Source: CAVTPD01 sp963736575 (lineage in GTDB: Bacteria; Bacteroidota; Bacteroidia; Cytophagales; JAAEPT01). From it: a stretch of DNA of 64,000 bases. Location of the stretch: positions 1,178,001 to 1,242,000 of the forward strand of contig CAVTPD010000001.1 of the NCBI GenBank assembly GCA_963736575.1, read 5' to 3'. How positions within the stretch are numbered: position 1 is the first letter of the stretch; each line of letters opens with the position of its first letter. Both the position numbers and the translations under genes were made by a program. Of the stretch, positions 16,832-26,525 are shown piece by piece. A model generated the notes under the pieces. That model ran no database searches and was not told the origin of the DNA. It was given only the letters and a program-made list of their open reading frames with translations.

Positions 16832-19054
16832 ATGAACGGCTTCCAAACCATGAAAAAACAATTGTTGCCTTTAGTGAAAGGATCTCCTTTTATTGCATTG
16901 GTATTTTTCCTTTCGTGGTATACTGCTAGAAAAATTATTAGCTATTCAGATACTATGTATCAAAGTATTGGTAGAATAAAGTTAGATGATCAAAAGTATG
17001 GGTTTAGTAACAATGCTCTATATAAAGATTTTGATGTATTTACAGTTGAACATAAAGTAGAAGCTGAAGTAGAGGTGTTTAAATCCCCTCTAATAGTTTC
17101 TCAGGCTTTAGATAGCTTAGATTTTAATGTTAGTCTATACAGAAAAGGAAAAATGAAGAACACCATGTTGTATCACGATGGTCCTTTTTCTGTGGAACAA
17201 AAAATTCTTAATCCTGAATTGTATGACAGAGTTTTTAATGTGATTGTACATAACAAGGAAGACTTTAGCATTTTTTATGATTATCAAAAAGAAACACATA
17301 TAATAAAAGGCAAGTTTAACCAGCCCATTATAATAGAAGGAGGGCAAATAACACTTAATAAAGAAGAAGAAAGAATAGAAAATAATGGTTTGGATTTAAT
17401 TGGAGAATATGAATTTAAAATTTACTCTAGAGAATCATTAATCACTTATGTTTCCGATAAGTTAGATGTAAGCGCTTACGATAAAGAAGTTCCTGTACTT
17501 AGAATCGTATATAAAGATCAGCATCCCAAGAAAGTTTCTAAACTAATTAATGCAATCTCAAAAGCATATATATATGATTACATAGCTAATAAAGCACAAG
17601 CAGCAGCACAAACCCAAGTTTTTTTAGATGTTAAATTGCAAGAAGTTGCCAAGCAATTAGATGCTGCAGAAAGAGAATTAGAGGCTTATAAGCAAAAGAA
17701 TGACGTTGTAAATACCCTTCAAGAAACAGAAACGGGCTTGAGAGAAATCTCTAAATTAAAAGTTCAGCTTATAAATTTAGAAGTAAATGAAAGCGCTGTT
17801 TTACAACTGGAAGAATACATTAGGGATGGGGATTATTTTGAAGCGACAGCTATTAATTTTGGTTTTGGAGATTTATTAATGACGGAATTAGTAAAGAAAC
17901 TTAAATTATGGAATGACGAAAGATTAGATTTATTAGTAAGATATACACCAGAAAATGAGAAAGTACTTGCTGTAGATAAAAAGATTGCCGAAATAAAATC
18001 ATATATCAAAGAAGCTATTAAGCAGAATAAAAATGAGATCATTACTAAAAGAAAAGAAGTAAAAGCAGCGTATGACTTAGCTTCTAAACAATTTGAAACG
18101 CTTCCTAGGAAGGAAAGAGATTTAGAGATTTTAATGCGAGAATTTCGCTTGCAGGAATCGGTTTACAATTTTTTGTCTCAGAAAAAAGTAGAAGCATCAA
18201 TTGCGTCAACTGCAAATATTGCTTTTCACAGAATAATTCAAAAAGCGGTAACCCCAAAAGAACCAATTTCTCCTAACAAAGTTTTAATAACTTTTGTAAC
18301 CTGCTTATTTGGATTGATAACAGCTATTACATTAGTCTATTTATGGCATTTTGTAAAAGCTAGAATTGTATCTAGAGATGATATAGAAAAGAATTCAATG
18401 CTTCCTATTGCTGGAATAATTAGGAAAGGGGATCAAGAAGAAGATTTTTTAATGTTGGCCAGAAGTCTACAGTTAAAAGGCCTTTTAGCTAGTAATAGTA
18501 TGCTTTCGGTATGTTCTACGCTTAGGGGCGAAGGGAAGAGCTATGTGTCTATATTTTTTTCTAAAGCACTGGTTAGCTTAGGGTATTCAGTAGTTTGCTT
18601 AGATGCGGGACTTGTTTCTACAAATCAAGCACTAGAATATACACCAATTAGTGAGCTTAAAATTAAGGCAAATCAAAAATATAAATATGTTCATCTAGAT
18701 GTTTCTTGGGAAGTATTTATAAATCAATATTTAGAGAATTTAAAAAAGGAGTTTGATTTTGTAGTAGTAGATAGTCCCGCATGTGCCTTAGATATTTTAG
18801 GAATACAGATTATGGCTAATTCAGACCTTACTTTGTATTTGTTTCGAGCCAATCATACAACTGTAAATTACGCTTCTCACCCAGATGTTATTAAAGAGGA
18901 ATACCAGCTTAAGAATATGTTTTTATTGCTGAATTATGCTCACAAAGCATCAAATTTTAGTGGTGATTATTTAGGTAAAAGGTTTAGGTACAATGTTAAC
19001 CCGAAAGGTTTTATAAACAAGTTTAAGTATTACCTAAATACCTATATTCTATGA
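16832..19054 (+). CDS. Wzc-like chain-length determinant fused to a degenerate tyrosine-kinase/ATPase domain
   Basis: 740 residues. TM1 is at about 20-38, followed by a large periplasmic Wzz-type region with long coiled coils (about 250-440) and TM2 at about 485-510 (preceded by the Pro-rich VTPKEPISPNKV). The cytoplasmic ATPase domain keeps a Walker A (TLRGEGKS, about residue 565) and Walker B (FDFVVVDSPA). The Walker A' segment reads VVCLDAG without the usual D-x-D-x-R, and the stretch between A' and B is shorter than in active BY-kinases. The C-terminus has a few Tyr (FKYYLNTY) rather than a clear Tyr cluster. It controls polymer length and export with the Wza-like protein; kinase activity is doubtful. 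The next gene overlaps by 4 nt. Confidence 0.87.
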   Translation: MNGFQTMKKQLLPLVKGSPFIALVFFLSWYTARKIISYSDTMYQSIGRIKLDDQKYGFSNNALYKDFDVFTVEHKVEAEVEVFKSPLIVSQALDSLDFNVSLYRKGKMKNTMLYHDGPFSVEQKILNPELYDRVFNVIVHNKEDFSIFYDYQKETHIIKGKFNQPIIIEGGQITLNKEEERIENNGLDLIGEYEFKIYSRESLITYVSDKLDVSAYDKEVPVLRIVYKDQHPKKVSKLINAISKAYIYDYIANKAQAAAQTQVFLDVKLQEVAKQLDAAERELEAYKQKNDVVNTLQETETGLREISKLKVQLINLEVNESAVLQLEEYIRDGDYFEATAINFGFGDLLMTELVKKLKLWNDERLDLLVRYTPENEKVLAVDKKIAEIKSYIKEAIKQNKNEIITKRKEVKAAYDLASKQFETLPRKERDLEILMREFRLQESVYNFLSQKKVEASIASTANIAFHRIIQKAVTPKEPISPNKVLITFVTCLFGLITAITLVYLWHFVKARIVSRDDIEKNSMLPIAGIIRKGDQEEDFLMLARSLQLKGLLASNSMLSVCSTLRGEGKSYVSIFFSKALVSLGYSVVCLDAGLVSTNQALEYTPISELKIKANQKYKYVHLDVSWEVFINQYLENLKKEFDFVVVDSPACALDILGIQIMANSDLTLYLFRANHTTVNYASHPDVIKEEYQLKNMFLLLNYAHKASNFSGDYLGKRFRYNVNPKGFINKFKYYLNTYIL

Positions 19055-20307
19055 AAAAGCTAATGATTACTATTAAATCGAACCAAGAGAAATTATTGGT
19101 TTTAACAGATCAAGCTTTAGTGAGTGGGGTTAATTTTGTTATAGGAATTATTTTAGCTCGTTATCTAGGTCTAGCCAATTATGGATTGTTTGCACTGGCA
19201 TGGATGGCTGTTTTATTTGCCAGTAGTTTGCACCAAGCCTTTATAATTTCGCCTTTATACTCTATTTACCCTAAACAAGAAGATAAGAAACAATATTTGG
19301 CTTCTTTAATGGGGGTTCAAGTATTGTTTTCAATGCTAACATATGTATTTACCTATTGTATCTTATCAATAACTGTTCATTTTTATCCAGAATGGGGAAA
19401 TGGGGTTAATTTTCATGTACTATCGGGTTTGGTAAGTGCCTTTGTATTTAATGACTATTTAAGAAGACTTTTTTTTACGTTGCATAAACCCATTTCTGTA
19501 TTATTAATGGATGTAATTGGTTATGGATTACAGCCCATATTAGTATTTATACTTTATTTAAATGGTTTTTTAACGCTAGAGAGCACGTTTGCGGTTTTGT
19601 TAATCCTATTGTCTGGTTCAATACTATTTTCATTATTGTTTACCTATAGAGAAGGGTTAGTTATAAAACATTTGGCTAAGGTTTTAAAAATAAATTGGAA
19701 TTACTCTAAGTTTCTTCTTGGTACAGCTTTATTACAATGGTTTTCTGGCAATTTTTTTATTGTTGTTTCCGCCGGAATTATTGGTCCATTAGCCGTAGGT
19801 GCTATAAGAATGGCTCAGAATGTGGTAGGCATTCTTCATATTTTATTTTTAGCTATGGAAAACATGGTTCCCATTAGAGCATCCGAGATATTGATTTCTT
19901 CGGGATCAAAAAAAATGATGCAATATATGTTTAAGATTACTAAACAGGCGGCACTACCAACATTAGGTTTATTAGGCCTAATTGCAATTTTCCGAAATCA
20001 AATTTTAGAGCTGTTTTATGGCATAGAGTCAATAGAGTATCACTATGTTTTATTGGCTTTTTGTGTTTTGTATGTGTTTGTGTTTGTAGGAACCATGCTT
20101 CGTTTTGTTATTAGAACGGTAGAACACAATGGGGTAATTTTCATAAGCTATATAGTAAGTGCCGGGTTTAGTTTTTTAGCTGCTAAACCAATAGTAGAAT
20201 TCATGGGGTTAGCGGGCGTTTTGTTAGGCTTGTTTGCTGTTCAATTGCTTACACTAGGGATCTATTTCTATTCACTTAAATCCGAATTAAAATGGGGCTT
20301 CAAATAA
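19051..20307 (+). CDS. Polysaccharide flippase, Wzx/MATE-like (MOP superfamily)
   Basis: 418 residues with about 12 hydrophobic helices spread over the whole length and few long loops. The start MKKLMITIKSNQEKLLVLTD is followed by GVNFVIGIILARYLGLANYGLFALAW, the normal first helices of oligosaccharide flippases. It should move undecaprenyl-linked repeat units across the inner membrane. Its ATG overlaps the Wzc-like stop by 4 nt, and its own end overlaps the next glycosyltransferase by 16 nt, so translation is tightly coupled along this operon. Confidence 0.88.
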   Translation: MKKLMITIKSNQEKLLVLTDQALVSGVNFVIGIILARYLGLANYGLFALAWMAVLFASSLHQAFIISPLYSIYPKQEDKKQYLASLMGVQVLFSMLTYVFTYCILSITVHFYPEWGNGVNFHVLSGLVSAFVFNDYLRRLFFTLHKPISVLLMDVIGYGLQPILVFILYLNGFLTLESTFAVLLILLSGSILFSLLFTYREGLVIKHLAKVLKINWNYSKFLLGTALLQWFSGNFFIVVSAGIIGPLAVGAIRMAQNVVGILHILFLAMENMVPIRASEILISSGSKKMMQYMFKITKQAALPTLGLLGLIAIFRNQILELFYGIESIEYHYVLLAFCVLYVFVFVGTMLRFVIRTVEHNGVIFISYIVSAGFSFLAAKPIVEFMGLAGVLLGLFAVQLLTLGIYFYSLKSELKWGFK

Positions 20308-21416
20308 TACATGTGGTTTTAGGTAAAGCTAATCCCAATAGAATGAATGGTGTTAATAAAGTAGTGAACAGTTTAGCTACCTACCAAACTAAACTAGGTT
20401 ATTCTGTTTCTGTATGGGGAATTACAATGGACCCTATTCATAATTACCCTGAAAGAAACTACAATACGGTTCTTTTTCAGGATTATAGTATAAAGTTCAG
20501 GCTGTCGGAAGATATAGAAAACGAGATTAAGAAAATTAGAAAGGATACAGTCTTTCATTTACATGGCGGGTTTATTCCTCAATTTTATAAACTAGCCAAA
20601 CTATTTAAAAAACATAAATTCAATTATTTCTTTACTCCACACGGTGCATACAATACGGTAGCGTTAAAAAGAAGCAATTGGAAAAAAAAGATTTACATCA
20701 ATCTATTTGAATCTTATTTAGTTAAAAACGCAAAGAAAGTTCATTTTATTGGTAAAAGCGAAGTTGATGGTAGTAACGAAGTATTCGGCACGGTTCCTTA
20801 TTGTATTATACCTAATGGACAGAATTTAGAAGAATTACATCATGAAAAACCCTTAATACCACTTCCAGATAAATTGGTTTTCGGGTTTGTGGGTAGATTA
20901 GATATTGTAACTAAAGGATTAGATATTTTATTTCAAGCATTTGCTCTTTTTCATAAGAATACTCGTTTAATACCAGAGTTATGGATGATTGGTGGTGGTA
21001 ATGAATTAGAAGCCTTAAAGAAAATGGCAGAAGAGCTGGGCATAATTGATTACATAAAATTTTTAGGCCCAAAATACGGAGAAGATAAATTGTCTTTAAT
21101 GACAGCAATGGATTATATGTGTCTTAATTCTAGAAATGAAGGATTACCCGGTGTAGTTCTAGAAGCTTCTGGTTTAGGTGTGCCTTGTATAGTTAGTAAA
21201 GAGACCAATATGGGTGAATTTATAGTAATAGCAGAAAGTGGCTTTTGTTTGAAAGAAAATACCCCAGAGCAATTATCTGTAAACATGGCAAAGGCAGAGA
21301 TGGCTAAATTAAATGGTGAGATAGAGACACTGTCTAATAATGCAAAAAAGATGGTTGTAGAACATTTTAATTGGGAACATATTTCAAGACAGTTAATTAA
21401 AGAATATGCAGCCTAA
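20292..21416 (+). CDS. Glycosyltransferase family 4
   Basis: 374 residues, GT-B fold. The N-terminal acceptor half starts LQIIHVVLGKANPNRMNGVN (a Gly-rich loop is usual here), with HLHGGF and FTPHGAY in the middle. The C-terminal nucleotide-sugar half has GFVGRLDIVTKGLD and the E-x7-E motif EGLPGVVLE. It transfers one sugar to the lipid-linked repeat unit in the cytoplasm. It overlaps the flippase gene by 16 nt and the Wzy-like gene by 11 nt. The donor sugar cannot be read from sequence. Confidence 0.9.
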   Translation: MGLQIIHVVLGKANPNRMNGVNKVVNSLATYQTKLGYSVSVWGITMDPIHNYPERNYNTVLFQDYSIKFRLSEDIENEIKKIRKDTVFHLHGGFIPQFYKLAKLFKKHKFNYFFTPHGAYNTVALKRSNWKKKIYINLFESYLVKNAKKVHFIGKSEVDGSNEVFGTVPYCIIPNGQNLEELHHEKPLIPLPDKLVFGFVGRLDIVTKGLDILFQAFALFHKNTRLIPELWMIGGGNELEALKKMAEELGIIDYIKFLGPKYGEDKLSLMTAMDYMCLNSRNEGLPGVVLEASGLGVPCIVSKETNMGEFIVIAESGFCLKENTPEQLSVNMAKAEMAKLNGEIETLSNNAKKMVVEHFNWEHISRQLIKEYAA

Positions 21417-22698
21417 AGCCCCGTATCTGGTTAGGAATATCACGTTTGTTTTAACCATAATATTTATGATTAAAGTTGCGGGGTATTTTTCTATTGTGGA
21501 AGAAAGGGCCGTCAATCAAATTTTTAAAACTATTTCTCGCTTAGGGATGACGGGGTCTATATTGTTTGTTCAGTATAAACTAAAGAAGTTAGGCTGTCCT
21601 ACCTCCTTTAAATACGAAAATATATTAGCGCCAATATTATACCTTGTTTATTTAGCCATTGGTTTTGCTTCTTTCGGTTGGTCAACAGACCCAGGTTATT
21701 CTGCATTACAATGGTTTATGACTTTTGAAAGTTTTGTGTTTGTGTTTTTTTATATGAGGGTCGTGGCTATGGTAAACCACTATTTCCCAGAAAGAAGAAT
21801 TGATTTAGTAAAAGTGTTTACATGGGCTTTTTTTCCCATCATGATAATATTTATTATTGGTGCATTTGTAGAACCAGATACCTTTTATCGTTCCATGCGT
21901 GGCGGAGAAGAAACTCGTTTGGGAGGGTGGATTATGAATCCCAATGAATTAGGAATGCTTTCAAGCATGGCAGCAGCTTTGGCTTATTTATACATCACTA
22001 AGTCTGAAAAGAAATCTAAAGTATGGGGTACATTAATGATTATTGTAGCTATTGTAGTGTTGGCCATGACTTCTTCCCGTTCTTCAGCCATAGGTTTTTT
22101 GCTAATTATGGGGGTGTTAGTTTTAATTTCAGATAATGTGAAATTAAAAATTGCCATGGTAGCAGCAGGGCTTATTGCCTTGCCGCTTTTAGTAAAATTT
22201 GTGATTTTTAAAGATGATGGGGGAGTAGAAGAAGTAATGAGTATGACTGGACGTCTACCGTTTTGGAAAGCTTTATTGGGAGAGGGGATCGTTAGAGAAC
22301 CCTTTTTTGGTTATGGTTTTATGAGAATTAATTATACCGATTATTTTCAGGGACTAAATACCTACCCAGCTAAAATGACACACAATACTTTTATGCAAGT
22401 ATTGATGAACCTAGGTTTTGTAGGCTTCTTTGTTACATTTTGGCAATTAGTGGTAACAACTAGGGTTGCTTTATTAAAGAAAACGGGTATTTATAGAGAT
22501 TTCTTTATTGCGGTTTATATACCTATAATAATTAATTCGTTTACAGAATTTGGGATTTTTGGTGAAGCCAATTACGGTATAATTTTTTACCATTATTTAA
22601 TACTGCTTTATGTAGTAGAAATAAAGACAAGGCTTACTGCCAGAGAAAATGTTCAACTTAAAATGTTTCAATTATGGAGGCAAAGAATAAGATCTTAG
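21406..22698 (+). CDS. O-antigen ligase / Wzy-type polymerase family membrane protein
   Basis: 430 residues, about 10-12 membrane helices. A long periplasmic loop holds GGEETRLGGWIMNPNELGM and the later KMTHNTFMQVLMNLGFVG segment, the H-N-x-(Y/F) signature of the Wzy_C (O-antigen ligase) family. MTSSRSSAIGF is another family hallmark. With the flippase and Wzc-like protein beside it, polymerisation of repeat units is the more likely role than ligation to lipid A. It overlaps both neighbours (11 nt and 25 nt). Confidence 0.88.
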   Translation: MQPKAPYLVRNITFVLTIIFMIKVAGYFSIVEERAVNQIFKTISRLGMTGSILFVQYKLKKLGCPTSFKYENILAPILYLVYLAIGFASFGWSTDPGYSALQWFMTFESFVFVFFYMRVVAMVNHYFPERRIDLVKVFTWAFFPIMIIFIIGAFVEPDTFYRSMRGGEETRLGGWIMNPNELGMLSSMAAALAYLYITKSEKKSKVWGTLMIIVAIVVLAMTSSRSSAIGFLLIMGVLVLISDNVKLKIAMVAAGLIALPLLVKFVIFKDDGGVEEVMSMTGRLPFWKALLGEGIVREPFFGYGFMRINYTDYFQGLNTYPAKMTHNTFMQVLMNLGFVGFFVTFWQLVVTTRVALLKKTGIYRDFFIAVYIPIIINSFTEFGIFGEANYGIIFYHYLILLYVVEIKTRLTARENVQLKMFQLWRQRIRS

Positions 22699-23696
22699 TT
22701 ACCGGCGGTGCTGGTTATATTGGTTCACATACGGTTATTGAATTAATTAATGCAGGTTATGATCCCATTGTTGTAGATAATTTTTCCAATTCAAGTGGTT
22801 GGATTCTTCAGAATGTAGAAAAAATAACAGGACAAAAAATTAAGTTCTACCATATAGACTGCCGAGACTATAAAAAATTAAAAGAAGTATTAAAGATTGA
22901 AAAAAACATTGAAGGAGTTATACATTTTGCAGCTTTTAAGTCGGTAAGTGAGTCGGTTTCTTCCCCCTTAAAGTATTATGAGAACAATATAGGGTCTTTA
23001 ACTTCAGTGCTAAAACTGGTCAAAACCTTTGGTATACCACGTTTTGTGTTTTCATCATCTTGTACCGTTTATGGCCAAGCAGATGAATTACCGGTTTCAG
23101 AGACAACACCTATTAAACAAGCAGAATCTCCTTATGGGTATACCAAGCAGGTTGGTGAGCAAATGATTACAGATACTCTTGAAAATAACGCCATATTACT
23201 AAGGTATTTTAATCCAGTAGGGGCACACCCAAGTGGATTAATTGGTGAATTACCCAATGGTAAACCCGAAAATTTACTTCCCTTTATTACACAGACGGCA
23301 GCTGGTATTCGTGATAAACTAATGGTGTTTGGTACAGATTACAACACTCCAGATGGTTCTTGTGTTCGGGATTTTATACATGTGGTAGACTTAGCTAAAG
23401 CACACGTAGCGGCTCTTGATTTTCTAAAAGAAGTAAAGTTAACTACCGCTTTTAATATAGGTACAGGTAAAGGGAATACAGTACTAGAAGCTATTCGCTT
23501 ATTTGAAGAAGTTAATAACTTAATGTTAAATTATGAAATAACAGAACGACGCCTTGGTGATATTGAGAAAATATATGCAGATACCACTAAGGCTTCTGAA
23601 GTATTAGGATGGTCTGCGGAGCTGGATTTGAAAGATGCACTACGGGATTCATGGAATTGGGAATGCTATTTAAGAAAGATGAATGAAGTGGCGTAG
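22674..23696 (+). CDS. galE: UDP-glucose 4-epimerase
   Basis: 340 residues, the normal GalE length. NAD-binding GGAGYIGSH is at the N-terminus, followed by VDNFSNS. The catalytic Ser/Thr region SSSCTVYG and Tyr/Lys pair YGYTK lie near 125 and 155. The substrate-binding LRYFNPVGAHPSG and DGSCVRDFIHVVDLAKAH are also present. It interconverts UDP-glucose and UDP-galactose (or the N-acetyl forms), supplying donor sugar for the locus. Its start overlaps the polymerase gene by 25 nt. A 94-nt gap after it may mark an operon break. Confidence 0.95.
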   Translation: MEAKNKILVTGGAGYIGSHTVIELINAGYDPIVVDNFSNSSGWILQNVEKITGQKIKFYHIDCRDYKKLKEVLKIEKNIEGVIHFAAFKSVSESVSSPLKYYENNIGSLTSVLKLVKTFGIPRFVFSSSCTVYGQADELPVSETTPIKQAESPYGYTKQVGEQMITDTLENNAILLRYFNPVGAHPSGLIGELPNGKPENLLPFITQTAAGIRDKLMVFGTDYNTPDGSCVRDFIHVVDLAKAHVAALDFLKEVKLTTAFNIGTGKGNTVLEAIRLFEEVNNLMLNYEITERRLGDIEKIYADTTKASEVLGWSAELDLKDALRDSWNWECYLRKMNEVA

Positions 23697-23790
23697 TTCC
23701 AAACTGGGAAATTCTGTTCCGATATGGCACCTAAAGGGGTAGTGTAAGTCATTGTAAATCAATAAAAACTTTGTTTTTTATCAGTAAAGA

Positions 23791-26505
23791 GTGTTTATGT
23801 TTACTGGCATGTTTTTTACATCTAGTTGGTCAAATACTTTTACTATGAATGATCAAATTCAATTTTCGGAAGTTAAGCTACTAACTAAAATATTTGTAGC
23901 AGATTTATGTGATATTACTTTATTTGATCCCCACAATAAGGTGGTAGGTAACAATAGTTATGGTAAATCTTTAGATAGAAAAGCACCGTCTGTGTTTTTT
24001 AATTTCGACCATTTAAGTACGGATAAATTATTATTAAACCTATCTGATTACGACTATATTTTTGATTTTACCAAATGTTTTAAAAAGCCTGGTTATAAGA
24101 ATATCAAACTAGATTTTATTACAAACACAGATGGTACTATCCGTTGGCTTTATTCACCTGGTAAGACGTCACAAGTGTTGTGTTTTTATAATGCGTCTAA
24201 TTGGAGATCAAAAATTATTGAAAATGTTTTAAAAAAATCGGAACAATTAGGATTAGGGTCATGGGTTAAGTCAGGCTCTATAAGTATTTTTTATAAAGAG
24301 AACTTACGTATTGATGAAGTATTAGAAAACCGTGGCTTAGATAATTTTAGTGTATTTACTGGTACGCCAGGTCAAAATAGAACGGCTCTAATGGCATGCA
24401 TGAATAATAGTGAGGTGAAATTCTTTTCAAAATTACCATTAAACTCTACAAGTGAATTTCATGTAGAGCAAGAGGCTAAAGCCGCCTATAAATTGAGCCA
24501 ATATAATTTAAAATTAATTGAAACACCTTTGGTAGATAGTTCTTCAGAAAACGGATTTTACACTTTTTCTAACGTAAAGAAAAAGAATTCTGTAAGAGAA
24601 AAAGAATTTACGCCGGTTCACGCCAATGCATTAAATGAAATTTTTTACTCAACTTTCAAAACTACATATCTATTAAAAAGTTCTTTCTGGAAGGGACTTA
24701 GTGCTAACCTTCAGGAGCTTTCTTTAACCAGAGCTATACACAGTACTAGTAAGCTGGTTCGCTTGTTAGAGCTTTTAAAAAAGACCATGAATGTGCATGA
24801 AGAAGAAACAGTCTCTACCTGCTTAACCCATTCTGACTTTACACCTTGGAATATGTTTGTGAACAGAGAAAAATTAGAGGTTTACGATTGGGAAATGATG
24901 CAAGATAACGCACCAGCATTGTTTGACTTGTTTCACTTTCATTTTCAAAGAGGAATTTTAATAGAACAAAAATCTATACATAGAATTATAGAAGATATAC
25001 ACAAAGCCCTAAAGTTAGATAGCATAGATTCTGTAATTAAAGTGCACAACATAGATGTAGAAAGGCATTTAAAACTATACTTATTACAGACCATCAGTTT
25101 TAACCTTCTTTTATTTAGAAAACAAAAAGAGCTTTCTCTTCAACATGAATGGTTAATAAACGCATGGGAAGAAATTTTATTAAAATATGTAAATGTATCT
25201 GAAGTGGAAAATCAAAGAACAAAATTTATTAAGGTATTAAATCGAGAATTAGGGAATTACCCACATGCATTCTTGAAATTTAATGCCAATTCTTTAGAGA
25301 AATTAGATTACTCTTCAGATTTAGATATTGCTATTAAAAAAGAGGATATAAATAAAATCTCTTCATTTTCTAAAGCACATATTTTGGTAAACAAATCTAA
25401 AGTGATTAGTAAATCATTTATGACTACCATAGAACTTTTCTTTAAAGATGGATCATTCTTAAGTATAGACTTGATTAATCAGTTGAAAAGAAAAAATATC
25501 GAAATGATGGATATTCGTCCTTTATTGGCATCGGCCAGTTATAATGAAAATGATGTAATAGTTCCCGAGGTTCGTTTTGATATAGAATACTGTTTGCTTT
25601 TTTACACGCTAAACAATTCAAGCATACCATTAAAATATGCAACACATTTTAATATGGCACCTGTTAGATATAAAAATTCTGCAGTTAAATACATAAATGA
25701 AAAGTACGGATTAGATTTTATTACTTTTGAAGAGCTATTTGTATCCAAAAAAGGACTTAAAGACAAATTATTAAACTCGCTTAAAACCTTTCCTTCGTAT
25801 TCACCGCTATTAAATGCTAAAAATGGAATAAATTATTTAAAAGATACATTAACTTCTGTTTTCAAAGCTTCAGGATTTGTGATCACATTTACAGGTGTAG
25901 ACGGTGTTGGTAAATCTACAGTAATCAACTTAGTTAAAGACCAAATAGAACACACTTTCAGAAAAGAAGTTGTTTTAAAAAGACACAGGCCAGGTATTTT
26001 GCCAATACTTAGTGCCATTAAACACGGCAAAGTAAAAGCCGAAGATATAGCGTCTAAAACTATTCCAAGAAAAGGAAAAAACAAGAATGTTTTATCTTCA
26101 ATTTTAAGGTTTACCTATTACTATACAGATTACCTTTTAGGTCAAGTTTATGTGCATTTCAAGTATACGTTAAGAGGTAAAATTGTTTTGTACGATAGGT
26201 ATTATTTCGACTTTATTAACGATTCTAAAAGGTCTAATATCCACTTAAATAAAAATGTAGTAAAATGGCTATACAGTTTTATTTTTAAACCAAGATTAAA
26301 TATTTTTTTATATGCAGACCCACAAGTAGTTTATAAGAGAAAACAAGAATTAGATCCTTTTACTATTGAAGAGTTGACGATGGGGTACAAAGATTTGTTT
26401 ACTGAGATGGGACAAAAGCATAAAGGTAAATACACGGCTTTGGAAAATAAGGAATTAGATAAAACTATTGCTTCTATTCTTAAAGAGTTCACCTCTATTA
26501 TTTAA
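23791..26505 (+). CDS. Three-domain fusion: APH-like kinase, nucleotidyltransferase-like, thymidylate-kinase-like P-loop
   Basis: 904 residues from the first ATG; a start at 23845 (MNDQIQFSEVK) is equally possible. Residues about 1-190 are unrecognised. Residues about 190-430 look like an aminoglycoside/choline kinase fold, with GTPGQNRT and EVKFFSK in the N-lobe, the catalytic HSDFTPWNMF near 347, then VYDWEMM. Residues about 490-640 include SSDLDIAI, a D-x-D pattern like nucleotidyltransferases. The C-terminal 200 residues are a P-loop kinase (FTGVDGVGKST near 700; LYDRYYFDF as the DR(Y/H) motif), like thymidylate kinases. The substrate is unknown; the context suggests activation of a sugar or lipid for the polysaccharide. 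Confidence 0.75.
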   Translation: MFMFTGMFFTSSWSNTFTMNDQIQFSEVKLLTKIFVADLCDITLFDPHNKVVGNNSYGKSLDRKAPSVFFNFDHLSTDKLLLNLSDYDYIFDFTKCFKKPGYKNIKLDFITNTDGTIRWLYSPGKTSQVLCFYNASNWRSKIIENVLKKSEQLGLGSWVKSGSISIFYKENLRIDEVLENRGLDNFSVFTGTPGQNRTALMACMNNSEVKFFSKLPLNSTSEFHVEQEAKAAYKLSQYNLKLIETPLVDSSSENGFYTFSNVKKKNSVREKEFTPVHANALNEIFYSTFKTTYLLKSSFWKGLSANLQELSLTRAIHSTSKLVRLLELLKKTMNVHEEETVSTCLTHSDFTPWNMFVNREKLEVYDWEMMQDNAPALFDLFHFHFQRGILIEQKSIHRIIEDIHKALKLDSIDSVIKVHNIDVERHLKLYLLQTISFNLLLFRKQKELSLQHEWLINAWEEILLKYVNVSEVENQRTKFIKVLNRELGNYPHAFLKFNANSLEKLDYSSDLDIAIKKEDINKISSFSKAHILVNKSKVISKSFMTTIELFFKDGSFLSIDLINQLKRKNIEMMDIRPLLASASYNENDVIVPEVRFDIEYCLLFYTLNNSSIPLKYATHFNMAPVRYKNSAVKYINEKYGLDFITFEELFVSKKGLKDKLLNSLKTFPSYSPLLNAKNGINYLKDTLTSVFKASGFVITFTGVDGVGKSTVINLVKDQIEHTFRKEVVLKRHRPGILPILSAIKHGKVKAEDIASKTIPRKGKNKNVLSSILRFTYYYTDYLLGQVYVHFKYTLRGKIVLYDRYYFDFINDSKRSNIHLNKNVVKWLYSFIFKPRLNIFLYADPQVVYKRKQELDPFTIEELTMGYKDLFTEMGQKHKGKYTALENKELDKTIASILKEFTSII

Positions 26506-26525
26506 TTAATTTAATAGATTTTTTT

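Noticed and set aside
23724..23742. TGGCAC -24-like box before the three-domain fusion gene
   Set aside because: No TTGC-type -12 element at the correct distance.
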